DNA of 64,000 nt. Origin: Planctomycetota bacterium. Its GTDB lineage: Bacteria; Planctomycetota; UBA1135; GCA-002686595. A program made the position numbers and the translations under genes. The first letter of the stretch is position 1, and each line of letters opens with the position of its first letter. Positions 37,442 through 45,696 of this stretch are shown here, piece by piece. The stretch lies in NCBI GenBank assembly GCA_014238415.1, contig JABABA010000007.1, forward strand, positions 85,205-149,204. Reading direction: 5' to 3'. The notes under the pieces were generated by a model. The model searched no databases. It saw only the letters and a program-made list of their open reading frames with translations, and was not told where the DNA came from.

Positions 37442-38149
37442 ATGGAATACAATCCTTTAGTTGCAATCATTGATGATGACCCCGCCATGCGGGATCTCGT
37501 GCGCCACGTTCTGGGTACAGTGGGACACGAAACCCGCCGTTTCCCAACAGTGGAAGAGTTTCTCGACAACACCGAGATGGAGCACATGGCCTGCTCGATC
37601 TGTGATGTGCGCATGCCCGGACTGGGTGGCCTCGGCCTGCTGAATCGCATGGCGGAAGACCCGCATGCACCGCCAGTGGTCCTGCTCACAGCTCACGGAG
37701 ATGCACAGATGGCAGTCCAAGCCCTTCGGGCCGGCGCATTCGAGTTCCTTGAAAAGCCCTTTCGGGACCAGGACCTGCTCGACCAGGTGCAACGGGCGCT
37801 GGAACTCGACAACCTGCGGCGCAACCGCAGGGTAATTCTGGCCACCCTGCAAGACCGCCACAAGTTGCTCACACCCCGTGAGCAAGAGGTCTTCCAATTA
37901 GTGGTGGATGGCGCCACCAACCGGGCAATCGCGAAGGCCATGGACCTTTCCCAGAAAACCGTCGAAGTCCACCGGGCCCACATGATGAGCAAGATGGCAG
38001 CCGGATCCCTGCCGGGACTGGTGCGCATGGCCGTGGCTCTGGAATCCGTAGCCGGACTGCATCCCCTGGAAACGGTGCTGACCTCGAGCCTTGGAAACAT
38101 CGGTCTCCAGGATGGGCAAATGTCCAAAGGCGCAGCTGCGGGTCATTGA
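37442..38149 (+). CDS. FixJ/NarL-type response regulator
   Basis: A 235-residue two-domain regulator. The receiver domain (residues 5-120) has the acidic pair VAIIDDDPAMRD, the phospho-acceptor Asp in SICDVRMPGLGG, the Thr in LLTAHGD and the Lys in FEFLEKPFRDQD. The C-terminal LuxR-type helix-turn-helix reads LTPREQEVFQLVVDGATNRAIAKAMDLSQKTVEVHRAHMMSKM. FixJ-like proteins receive phosphate from a sensor histidine kinase and activate transcription. No kinase gene is adjacent, so the partner is unknown. Confidence 0.93.
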   Translation: MEYNPLVAIIDDDPAMRDLVRHVLGTVGHETRRFPTVEEFLDNTEMEHMACSICDVRMPGLGGLGLLNRMAEDPHAPPVVLLTAHGDAQMAVQALRAGAFEFLEKPFRDQDLLDQVQRALELDNLRRNRRVILATLQDRHKLLTPREQEVFQLVVDGATNRAIAKAMDLSQKTVEVHRAHMMSKMAAGSLPGLVRMAVALESVAGLHPLETVLTSSLGNIGLQDGQMSKGAAAGH

Positions 38150-38173
38150 GGCTAGGATTCAGGACCTCCAGAC

Positions 38174-38953
38174 ATGCAGCTAACAGTTCTAGCCAGCGGT
38201 AGCGGTGGAAACAGTTCCCTGCTGCGTATCGGCGAGGGTGGCATCCTGGTGGACGCAGGCCTGGGCCCCCGTGCAATGCGCGATCGTTGGAGCCACCTGA
38301 ACCTGGGGCACCGCGCACTGGAACATGTGCTGGTGACCCACGGACACTTGGACCACTCCCGCTCTGCTGGAGCACTTGCCCGTCGGCAGAATGCAACACT
38401 GCACTGCGCTCCGAGCATGACAACCCACCGTGCCCTGGCACGTGCTCCACGCTATGCAGAATTGAGGGCAAACAGCGAACAGGTGTTGGAATGCCGCGAG
38501 GGCACGGTGCATGTGCGCTCGGCGTTGCTGCCCCACGACTGCGACCCGACCCTTGGATTTCGCCTGGAGTGCGCTGGTCGGCGAGTTGTGATCCTGACGG
38601 ACTTGGGCAAACCTGATGCAGCGGTGGCCAGACATCTGGCGGACCCCCACGTACTGCTGCTCGAATTCAACTACGACGAAGACATGTTGCGTGAGGGACC
38701 CTATCCCGACACGCTCAAGAGGAGAGTCGCCGGAGACCGTGGACATCTCTCCAATCTACAGGCCAAGCAGCAACTCGCAATGCTCGCCGGACCCAGCCTG
38801 CACACGCTTGTCCTGGGTCACATATCACAGAAGAACAACACTTCCGAACTGGCGATCAAGGCAGCAGAATCCGAATTGGCGCGCCTCAACCGCAGTGATG
38901 TACAGGTACTGGTTGCGCAGCAGGACCAGGCGCTGGATGGAATCCAGGTCTAG
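38174..38953 (+). CDS. MBL-fold metallohydrolase (YycJ/WalJ-like)
   Basis: A 259-residue metallo-beta-lactamase-fold protein. The N-terminal MQLTVLASGSGGNSSLLRIGEGGILVDAGLGPRA is typical of the YycJ/WalJ group, and the metal motif is THGHLDHSRSAG (H-x-H-x-D-H). Further metal-ligand candidates are HDCDPTLGF, VVILTDLGKP and LEFNYDEDML, with C-terminal VLGHISQKNN. Members are likely nucleases or phosphodiesterases. The stop and that of the convergent glycosyltransferase share the palindrome CTAG at 38950-38953, so the two genes end in each other. Confidence 0.88.
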   Translation: MQLTVLASGSGGNSSLLRIGEGGILVDAGLGPRAMRDRWSHLNLGHRALEHVLVTHGHLDHSRSAGALARRQNATLHCAPSMTTHRALARAPRYAELRANSEQVLECREGTVHVRSALLPHDCDPTLGFRLECAGRRVVILTDLGKPDAAVARHLADPHVLLLEFNYDEDMLREGPYPDTLKRRVAGDRGHLSNLQAKQQLAMLAGPSLHTLVLGHISQKNNTSELAIKAAESELARLNRSDVQVLVAQQDQALDGIQV

Positions 38954-39642
38954 TCGCGGGCAAACCGGAAGCGCACGATAGCGAAAAGCGCCTGGAAGCC
39001 GTCCTTCCAGCCCACCTTCTTGCCGTCCTCATAGCCACGGTTGATGTACTGAATTGGAACCTCCACAATGCGCAATCCCTGACGGGAGAAAGCGGCGGTC
39101 ATCTCAGGTTCAATTGTGAAACGAGGTGAGCTGAGCTTGAGCGACCGGGCAATGTGCGCGGGAATCACCTTGTAACAGGTCTCCATGTCAGTCAGAGAGT
39201 AGCCCGTGAAGAGGTTGCTCCATGCGGTCAGGAACCTGTTGGCCATGGTGTGCAGACGGAAGTGCACGCGCTCCGTGCGGCCCAGAAAACGAGAACCATA
39301 AACCACATCTGCACGCCCCTCCGCGATAGGCGCGATCAGAAGACCGTAGTCCTCAGGGTTGTACTCCAGGTCAGCGTCTTGCACCAATACCAGATCGCCC
39401 TGAACCTCTTGAAAGGCCGTGGCCAGAGCTGCCCCCTTGCCCTTGTTCTGACGGTGATAGAAACAACGCACAATGCCGGGGTGCGCATCTTCATAACGCG
39501 CCATTATTTTGCGGCTGTCATCTCCTGAGCCATCATCCACCAGCAGGATCTCCTTCTCGAAAGAAGTGGCCAACACACGCTCGAGGATCTCCCCAAGGGT
39601 GCCCTGCTCGTTGTAGATCGGAATAACGACTGAGAGCTTCAT
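38950..39642 (-). CDS. Family 2 glycosyltransferase of the polyprenyl-phosphate sugar synthase (DPM1-like) type
   Basis: A 230-residue GT-A enzyme. KLSVVIPIYNEQGTLGEILERVL opens the nucleotide-binding half, LLVDDGSGDDSRKIM follows, and the metal-binding Asp-x-Asp is in LVQDADLEYNPEDY. YGSRFLGRTERVHF and SLTDMETCYKVIPAHI are hallmarks of dolichyl/undecaprenyl-phosphate mannose or glucose synthases. There are no C-terminal membrane segments. Such enzymes supply lipid-linked sugars to GT-C transferases such as the GT39-like protein elsewhere in this window. The start overlaps the preceding glycosyltransferase stop as ATGA. Confidence 0.88.
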   Translation of the reverse strand: MKLSVVIPIYNEQGTLGEILERVLATSFEKEILLVDDGSGDDSRKIMARYEDAHPGIVRCFYHRQNKGKGAALATAFQEVQGDLVLVQDADLEYNPEDYGLLIAPIAEGRADVVYGSRFLGRTERVHFRLHTMANRFLTAWSNLFTGYSLTDMETCYKVIPAHIARSLKLSSPRFTIEPEMTAAFSRQGLRIVEVPIQYINRGYEDGKKVGWKDGFQALFAIVRFRFARD

Positions 39643-40952
39643 CTGCGAGGTTCACCTGTCATCGACTCAAGGCCCTTGAACATCTCATCCAAACCCAGAA
39701 AATCTACCAAACCCTCGTGCAGAGCGCGGTAGGCGGGATCCCCTTCGATGCACCAGAGGGGTTTTTGGAATAGAGGTAGAATCTCAGAGTCAGGGCGCCG
39801 ACGCCTGTCCTGCACCGACTTGCGCCGAGCCATCCAATGGTCCCAGCCCCCGATGAAGTCATCAATTGCCACCAGATCGGCAACCCCGATGCGATCCAGG
39901 GCCTGACGCTGATTTCTGCCGCGCCAGCGGGCTATGAGCTGCCCGAGCCAACCACGGCCGGCCAGATTCTCCAATTCTTCGATACGGTAATCCCTGCGAT
40001 CCAGCCCACCCAGGTGCATGTACGCACGACGGCTGGCGAGGGCCAGCATTGCCGGCATCACCCGACGCAGGTGCTCGTCATCGTAGTTCTTGAAGCAAGC
40101 CAACAGGGGGTTGCGGACCTGCAACTTTCGAAGACGTTCCTTGGGCACACGCGCACTGGTGGAAGAGTGGTGGTGGTAACAGACCGCTTCGGGGGTGTAG
40201 TGCACTTCGTGCCCCAAGACCCAAGTGCGCCAGCCAAGATCCACATCCTCATAGTAGGCAAAGAAATCCTCGTCAAAGCCCCCCACCTCATCAAATGTCG
40301 CCGCGTCCATTGCCATGGCGCCGCCACAGGCGAAGAGGGTCTTACGCGGAGTGTTGAACACAGGACTGTCGCTCTCACGATAACCGCGCTGAATGCCAAT
40401 GCCATGGAAATTGGAACCCCCGCCTGCAGTGTCGATGGAGGAACCATCCCAGTGCAACATCTTGCCCGTGCTGGCAACGCAATGGCCTTGCACTATCGGC
40501 GCAACCAGGGCACGTAGGAAACCGGGCTCCACCCGCAGGTCGTTGTTCAAAAACACCACCAGGTCAGGCCGGTCAGCGTTGCGCATACCTTGATTGCAGC
40601 CAGCGCTAAAACCCATGTTGCGCTCGTTTTGGATGCAGCGCACCCAACTGTGCTTACGGGCAACATGGGACTGGCTGCCATCCTTGGACCCATTGTCCAC
40701 CAAGACCACCTCGCGCATGTCCTCGGGGTAATCCAACTCGTCCAAAGACTTGAAGCAGCCGTCGAGGTGATGCTTGCCGTTCCAATTGAGAACCACGATT
40801 GAGCAGCGGGGCAGGTCTGTATCGGCCAGAGGCTCAGCCCTGGGCGCAGCCAAAGGATCAGCGGCATGCTCGCTACGCGACTTGCCCTTGGACCCCTTCT
40901 TGGCTCCGCTGGAACGCTTGGCCTTGGGCCGCTTGCCGTGCTTCTTGGTCAT
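39639..40952 (-). CDS. Family 2 glycosyltransferase (rhamnosyltransferase-like) with Lys-rich N-terminus
   Basis: A 437-residue enzyme. The first 45 residues are very basic (KKHGKRPKAKRSSGAKKGSKG), which may bind membrane or nucleic acid or be disordered. Then SIVVLNWNGKHHLDGCFKSL and VLVDNGSKDGSQ open the GT-A domain, VVFLNNDLRVEPGFL carries the Asn-Asn-Asp (DXD-equivalent), and GGFDEDFFAYYEDVDLGWR is the WcaA/rhamnosyltransferase signature. The C-terminal 130 residues are helical. The ATG at 40952 overlaps the stop of the upstream fused transferase (ATGA) and is therefore chosen over the ATG at 40982. It probably builds a surface polysaccharide. Confidence 0.85.
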   Translation of the reverse strand: MTKKHGKRPKAKRSSGAKKGSKGKSRSEHAADPLAAPRAEPLADTDLPRCSIVVLNWNGKHHLDGCFKSLDELDYPEDMREVVLVDNGSKDGSQSHVARKHSWVRCIQNERNMGFSAGCNQGMRNADRPDLVVFLNNDLRVEPGFLRALVAPIVQGHCVASTGKMLHWDGSSIDTAGGGSNFHGIGIQRGYRESDSPVFNTPRKTLFACGGAMAMDAATFDEVGGFDEDFFAYYEDVDLGWRTWVLGHEVHYTPEAVCYHHHSSTSARVPKERLRKLQVRNPLLACFKNYDDEHLRRVMPAMLALASRRAYMHLGGLDRRDYRIEELENLAGRGWLGQLIARWRGRNQRQALDRIGVADLVAIDDFIGGWDHWMARRKSVQDRRRRPDSEILPLFQKPLWCIEGDPAYRALHEGLVDFLGLDEMFKGLESMTGEPRR

Positions 40953-43687
40953 GACTCGTGAGAGGGTCGAGCGTGCAGACATAGGCGCACCAAACGCAGA
41001 TGCTCGTCGCCGCTGGACTGCTGGCCCGCGACCACTCTAAGGATCGAGGCCCCGGGGGGGAGCGTCAGGTCAATCGTCTGCAACACGGCCCGATCCTCTT
41101 TATCGGCCTGAATCGGGGGTAACCTGTGAGATTCAAGGCCTTCGATTTCCACGCGACCTGCCAGGTGCACGCCCAGCTCCCCGGCCAGTGAGAATTGTTC
41201 CACCTCCAGGCATGCGGGCCCCTCAGGCACCCCCTCCAGACTGAACTCAAGCACCGCGCCGGGGCGCAGCAGCACCATCTCGGTCCCCTGCTCCAGGATC
41301 TCCCCACTGGACCGCTGGGCCGCGCGCGGAGAGAATTCCGCCAGCAGGCGCTGGTTGTGGGCCCTGCGCTCCACACAGGCCAGGGCCCGATATCGGAACT
41401 CCCAATCGAGGGCATCCTGGACCACACTCTTGGGCTGCGGGAATTCAAGCGAGAGGCTGGCCAGCAGCTCCGGCTCGTCGAGCAGGCGGGCCAACACCCG
41501 CGCCAGATCGTTGGCATCAGCAGGCTCAAAGTGTAAACCGTCAACTCCATCGCGCACGAACTCTGCCATACCTCCGAAGCCCGAAGCCACCACCGGCGTT
41601 CCGCAAGCAAAAGCCTCAGCAATGGTCACGGGCGCGTTCTCATACCAGACGCTGGGAACCACCAGCACATCCAAGTCTGCATGCACCTCGCTCAGACGCG
41701 CATTGTCAAAACGACCCGCGAACTTGGTGCGCGTGCCAGCAGCCCGTCGTTCAAGGTCCTGGTGATACTCGTCCTCTTCAGGATCAAAACCTCCATGAAT
41801 GAATAGTTCGATGCTGCGACCCGCCAAGAGGCCCATGGCATCCACCAGCACATCGCAGCCCTTGTACCACACAAGACTGCCTACAAATCCAACCCGTAGC
41901 ACGCCCTCTGGACGGGGACTCTTGGCCCTTGCGGATAGGTGCTCCAGACTCAGGCCGTTCTCGCTGAACAAAAAACGGTGGGGATCAAAAACCCCACTCT
42001 CCAGATATCGTTCCCGCAAGAAGCGGCTTGGGCTGACTTGCAGATCACAGTCACTGTAGGCACCGAGCACAACCTCTCCCCGCTCGCTCAGATCCATGAA
42101 CTCTGCCGCTTGCGTGCGCTGTTCTTGGGGACATAGCTCAGTACTCTCAAGGCGCCGGGCCAGTTCCACCAACCCCGCTTGAACCCCCGACCCGAGATTG
42201 GCCAAAGCCGGAATCGACTCCAATGAACGCTCCTTGACGCAGGCAAAACAACCCGCCCCCATGTTGTGGGCGCAGACCACGCCATCCGGTCGAATCAGCT
42301 GCACCCGGGAACACAGACCCCAGTAGTCATGACAATGCACCACCGTGGCGCAGCCCGCCTCCTTGGCAACACGCACGAGCGAAGTACTGGTGTGGATCAA
42401 ATGCTGAAAGTGCACCACATCAGGCTGCTCACGGGCCAAGACCCGGGCAAAAGCGGCTTCCGCACGGGGCTGCTCGAAACTTGCGCGCAGATTGGGATGG
42501 TCGAGACGGTGGGTCATGCGCCAGACCCTGAGATCCTCAAACCGGTCCTCGTGTACCTCGAAGTCCTCGGGTCCCCCGGGGATTCCGGGCACCCGCGCGA
42601 AAATCGCCACCTGATGTCCGAGAGCCTGCAGGCCGCGGGCCAGGCCAAGGGTGAAGACTTCAGTACCTGCCCAGGTGTCCGGTGGGAATCCGTGCACCAC
42701 GTAGAGCAGCTTGAGATCACCGTCCTGGCGCATCCTGGTTGCAGGCCGCAAGTGAGCAGTCTGCCCTCCACGATGCAGCCCCTCAAAGGCTGCCCTTCGC
42801 AGGCCCCGAACTTCGCTTGCCAACTCTCTTTCTTCAGCAAGTGACAATCCCAGAGTCTTGATGAAAGCCTGATCCCCAGGAGCCAGACGATCGAGCAGAA
42901 CCGGCACATCTTCAGCCCGTCCAATGCAGGTGCGCCCAAGCCACGACTTATTGAAGCTCCCATCGACCGCCCCCCGGGCGTGAGTTTCCCTGAGATCGTA
43001 GTCGTGGCTGTGCTCCACTTTGGCTGCATCGCTGTAGACAATCCTCTTGCCCCCTTCGAGCATCGCCCGCGCCATCAACACATCCTCACCAAACGACGTG
43101 CGCGGCAGAGGGTGGCGCTCCCAAGCCGAACGCCGGATGGCAGAAGCCACATCCTGGAAGGTGTACAGCTCACGCTTCTCGTCGGGGCTCATGGTCGCGT
43201 ATTCCTCCGGAGCCGGAAGCTCCACCACCCGGCGCCCTTCGCTCCAACCGGGATCATCCCGAGAGAGAACGAGAGTCGAGAGTTTCGCGTCCTGCCGAGG
43301 CAGGTTTCGACAAAAAGCTCCTGCAACCAGAGGATCCTCAAACTCCGCTGCCAGGTTCGCTAACCATTTGGCCGATGCGGGTATCGCATCCTGGGTCAGA
43401 AAAACCAACAGGTCTCCTGCACTTCGCGCCGCCAACCTATTGCGCGTGTCACCGTGGTCAAATTCAACCGTGTGAATCCGATCCAGGTGCAGCGGTACAC
43501 TGAAGTCCGCCGCCAGGGCCTCAATAAACTCAAAGGTTCCATCCGTGGAACCTGAATCCGTAACCCACAGGTCCCAAGGCAGGGGGCACTCCTGAGCGTT
43601 GAGTGCCTCAAACACCCGCTTGAGAAACTGCATGCCCTGCCAGGTGGGCATCAGCACCGAGATGCTGGAGATCGCTTGTTCGCTCAT
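40949..43687 (-). CDS. Bifunctional glycosyltransferase: GT2 domain fused to GT4 domain
   Basis: A 912-residue protein with two transferases. Residues of about 1-290 are GT2: SISVLMPTWQGMQFLKRVFEAL, WVTDSGSTDGTFEFI and VFLTQDAIPASAKWL with the metal-site Asp, and a later SFGEDVLMAR. Residues 310-760 are GT4: LYVVHGFPPDTWAGTEVFTLGLARGL, VHFQHLIHTS, VGFVGSLVWYKGCDVLVDAM and VVPSVWYENAPVTIAEAFACGTPVVASGFGGMAEFVRDG, where the Glu in the E-x7-E motif binds the donor nucleotide. The last 150 residues are beta-rich. One polypeptide would add two sugars in a row. The GT2 half resembles the next gene's product at 43765, suggesting duplication. Confidence 0.88.
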   Translation of the reverse strand: MSEQAISSISVLMPTWQGMQFLKRVFEALNAQECPLPWDLWVTDSGSTDGTFEFIEALAADFSVPLHLDRIHTVEFDHGDTRNRLAARSAGDLLVFLTQDAIPASAKWLANLAAEFEDPLVAGAFCRNLPRQDAKLSTLVLSRDDPGWSEGRRVVELPAPEEYATMSPDEKRELYTFQDVASAIRRSAWERHPLPRTSFGEDVLMARAMLEGGKRIVYSDAAKVEHSHDYDLRETHARGAVDGSFNKSWLGRTCIGRAEDVPVLLDRLAPGDQAFIKTLGLSLAEERELASEVRGLRRAAFEGLHRGGQTAHLRPATRMRQDGDLKLLYVVHGFPPDTWAGTEVFTLGLARGLQALGHQVAIFARVPGIPGGPEDFEVHEDRFEDLRVWRMTHRLDHPNLRASFEQPRAEAAFARVLAREQPDVVHFQHLIHTSTSLVRVAKEAGCATVVHCHDYWGLCSRVQLIRPDGVVCAHNMGAGCFACVKERSLESIPALANLGSGVQAGLVELARRLESTELCPQEQRTQAAEFMDLSERGEVVLGAYSDCDLQVSPSRFLRERYLESGVFDPHRFLFSENGLSLEHLSARAKSPRPEGVLRVGFVGSLVWYKGCDVLVDAMGLLAGRSIELFIHGGFDPEEDEYHQDLERRAAGTRTKFAGRFDNARLSEVHADLDVLVVPSVWYENAPVTIAEAFACGTPVVASGFGGMAEFVRDGVDGLHFEPADANDLARVLARLLDEPELLASLSLEFPQPKSVVQDALDWEFRYRALACVERRAHNQRLLAEFSPRAAQRSSGEILEQGTEMVLLRPGAVLEFSLEGVPEGPACLEVEQFSLAGELGVHLAGRVEIEGLESHRLPPIQADKEDRAVLQTIDLTLPPGASILRVVAGQQSSGDEHLRLVRLCLHARPSHES

Positions 43688-43764
43688 GGGAATCAACCGC
43701 AAGGGTCAGCCGCCTAGCCTAGCGCGAGGAGCCGCACAGACCAAAGACATGTACAACGGCTGAC

Positions 43765-44703
43765 TCAGGAATAACGCCGGGTAGCCGCCCGACCCAAGGG
43801 CAGGTTCCAGCCCCAGGTGCCCAAGAATTGCCCAACAACCATCGCCCCGCGCAGAAATGGTGAACGCAAAAGGTAGCGCAGGAAAATACGCTCCTGCCCC
43901 CGCATGAATTTCCAATCCTCACGCACCTCGTGGCCCCATCCTCGCAACATGCTGATCGGACCGGGGCGAACCCTGAATCCGAACTGTCGGCGCAAGAAGG
44001 CTGCGTCAAGTCGATAGCGTTCGAGGGCACCCAGCAGAGAGTAGCAATGGGCGTGGCGAACAATCGCCAAGGGGGCGTGTGCAAGTGCCTGCCCTTCTGT
44101 CAGCACCATAGCGGCCCAGACGACATCTTCACCAAATGCCACTTTGGAAAAAGGCCATTTGATCAGCGCCTGCGCTCGATAGGCGCAGGCAACATTATGG
44201 AAGCGAGCCTGTTGCACCGCTTCCGTGGGCGAAAAATCTGCCAGGGCCTGGTCCGGGCGAAGCCTGCGCACCTCCGCCAACCCAGACGCCTCAGGTGACG
44301 CGAGCACCGTGCGCGCGGTCAGAGGATCATCGCTGGGATGGGGCACGAGCCGCGCGCCAACGGCAGCCACACTCGAGTCCTCAAAGGACTTCAAGAGTTG
44401 CTCGACGCAGTCAGGCCCCACGGGCACGGCATCCTGTGTCAAGAAAAGCAAGTAGGTCCCCTTGGCTCGACTGACCAGGAGGTTGCGTGTTGAACCATGG
44501 GAAAACTCGTGCCGAGGAATCACGTGCACATCGAAACCCGCTCCTTCCAGCAGCAACACGGTCTGGTCTGTGGACGAAGAGTCCACAGCCAGCCACTCCA
44601 CCTCGCCGCTGATCTCTTGCTGCGCAAGGGCCGGCAACAGGCGCTGCAAGTCGCCTGCGGCATTGAGCGTAGGCAAGAGAATTGAGAGACGGGGCGCAGT
44701 CAC
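43765..44703 (-). CDS. Family 2 glycosyltransferase
   Basis: A 312-residue GT-A enzyme. LSILLPTLNAAGDLQRLLPALAQQ and WLAVDSSSTDQTVLLLEGAG open the domain, LLFLTQDAVPVGPDCVEQLL holds the acidic metal site, and FGEDVVWAAMVLTEGQ is the acceptor-side motif, as in the fused transferase downstream. The C-terminus is helical and basic. The chosen start is GTG 44703, placing MTAPRLSILLP at the front, 13 bases after the nuclease stop. A GTG at 44733, or an open frame to 44775 overlapping the nuclease gene, is possible. It belongs to the surface-glycan run 44.7-38.9 kb. Confidence 0.82.
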   Translation of the reverse strand: MTAPRLSILLPTLNAAGDLQRLLPALAQQEISGEVEWLAVDSSSTDQTVLLLEGAGFDVHVIPRHEFSHGSTRNLLVSRAKGTYLLFLTQDAVPVGPDCVEQLLKSFEDSSVAAVGARLVPHPSDDPLTARTVLASPEASGLAEVRRLRPDQALADFSPTEAVQQARFHNVACAYRAQALIKWPFSKVAFGEDVVWAAMVLTEGQALAHAPLAIVRHAHCYSLLGALERYRLDAAFLRRQFGFRVRPGPISMLRGWGHEVREDWKFMRGQERIFLRYLLRSPFLRGAMVVGQFLGTWGWNLPLGRAATRRYS

Positions 44704-44716
44704 GATAGGAAGCGGA

Positions 44717-45646
44717 TCAAACCCGATCACAGAGTTCCCGGTAATTGCAGCTACTGCACTCGAAGCCCGGCTCAATCAGAGGAAAAGCTTGCGGGTCTCC
44801 GTCCTCAAAATCCGCATTGAAGTGCAGCAACTTCATCTCGGCCAATGACTCTGCGATGCGCACAAAAGCCGCGTCCAAACCGGCTGCCCCTGGCTCTACG
44901 CGCACAACCTCGCGAGTGGTCAGATAGGCGTCAAAACCAATCACTTTGTCGGGGTCAGCACCCCACTTGTCCCTGGCATAGCCCGCGTAGACCTGCAACT
45001 GAAACTCATCAGCCTCGCGCGGGCTGCCGGTCTTCCAGTCCCAGATGTGCACGCTGCCATCCTCGGCACGGTAAGCGAAGTCCGGTACAGCAAAGACCTT
45101 GGTGCCTTCAAAATCAAAGGTGGTCATGTCCTCACATGCCAGCCAGGTCGAAGGGTCCGCCTCCCGAACGGGGGCCAGCTCAGGCATGTCCAGGAAGGAC
45201 TCGAGGGAGGCAATGATGCGTTCCTTATAGCGCGCGCCATAGGTAGCGGCGGCCCCACTGGGCTCATCGATGCGCTCTTCCTGATAGTGATGCTCTGCCA
45301 GATGACACATCTTGGCTGGTCGACGACGCCACTTGCCCTGCTTGGAAACCTGATAGTGCTCCCGCAAGGCTCCAACAGCTGTATCAATGAATTCTTGACG
45401 GGAGGGCTGGGGTCGGCCCTCTCGTTTGGCAATGAACCAGGCCTCGATGGCCTCATGCACGATCTGTCCCGCCAGCATGGGCATGCGCGTCATCTTCTTG
45501 AGCAACCAGGCCCGGCGTCTGGCGGGGTCACCACCCTGCTGCCAGCCCAGCCAGGAACCGTAGTAGTCCAGGTAGTACTTGCGTGGACAAGCGACAAAGG
45601 TGCCGGCTCGGGATGCCGACCAGGAGAGTTCATGCTGAATGGCCAT
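44717..45646 (-). CDS. RecB/Cas4-like PD-(D/E)XK nuclease with probable [4Fe-4S] cysteines
   Basis: A 309-residue protein. The N-terminal LSWSASRAGTFVACPRKYYLDYYG carries the single Cys, and the C-terminal FECSSCNYRELC adds three more, matching the split four-cysteine cluster of Cas4 and AddB/RecB-type nucleases. The nuclease core is ACEDMTTFDFEGTKVFAVPDFAYRAEDGSVHIWDWKTG (Asp, then Asp-x-Lys) with QLQVYAGYA as the following Gln/Tyr motif, and GQIVHEAIEAWF is the upstream His/Glu helix. No CRISPR array or cas gene is visible. It lies 50 bases after spoVR and directly before the glycosyltransferase run. DNA repair or end processing is inferred. Confidence 0.85.
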   Translation of the reverse strand: MAIQHELSWSASRAGTFVACPRKYYLDYYGSWLGWQQGGDPARRRAWLLKKMTRMPMLAGQIVHEAIEAWFIAKREGRPQPSRQEFIDTAVGALREHYQVSKQGKWRRRPAKMCHLAEHHYQEERIDEPSGAAATYGARYKERIIASLESFLDMPELAPVREADPSTWLACEDMTTFDFEGTKVFAVPDFAYRAEDGSVHIWDWKTGSPREADEFQLQVYAGYARDKWGADPDKVIGFDAYLTTREVVRVEPGAAGLDAAFVRIAESLAEMKLLHFNADFEDGDPQAFPLIEPGFECSSCNYRELCDRV

Positions 45647-45696
45647 TCAAAGAGGATCCTCGCCCCCCGGATCAGTGTGTGCAAGCCTTTCCAGCT

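Noticed and set aside
44717..45646. Cas4 gene of a CRISPR system
   Set aside because: The nuclease has Cas4-like cysteines, but no repeat array and no other cas gene is present, and the context is prkA/spoVR and glycosyltransferases.
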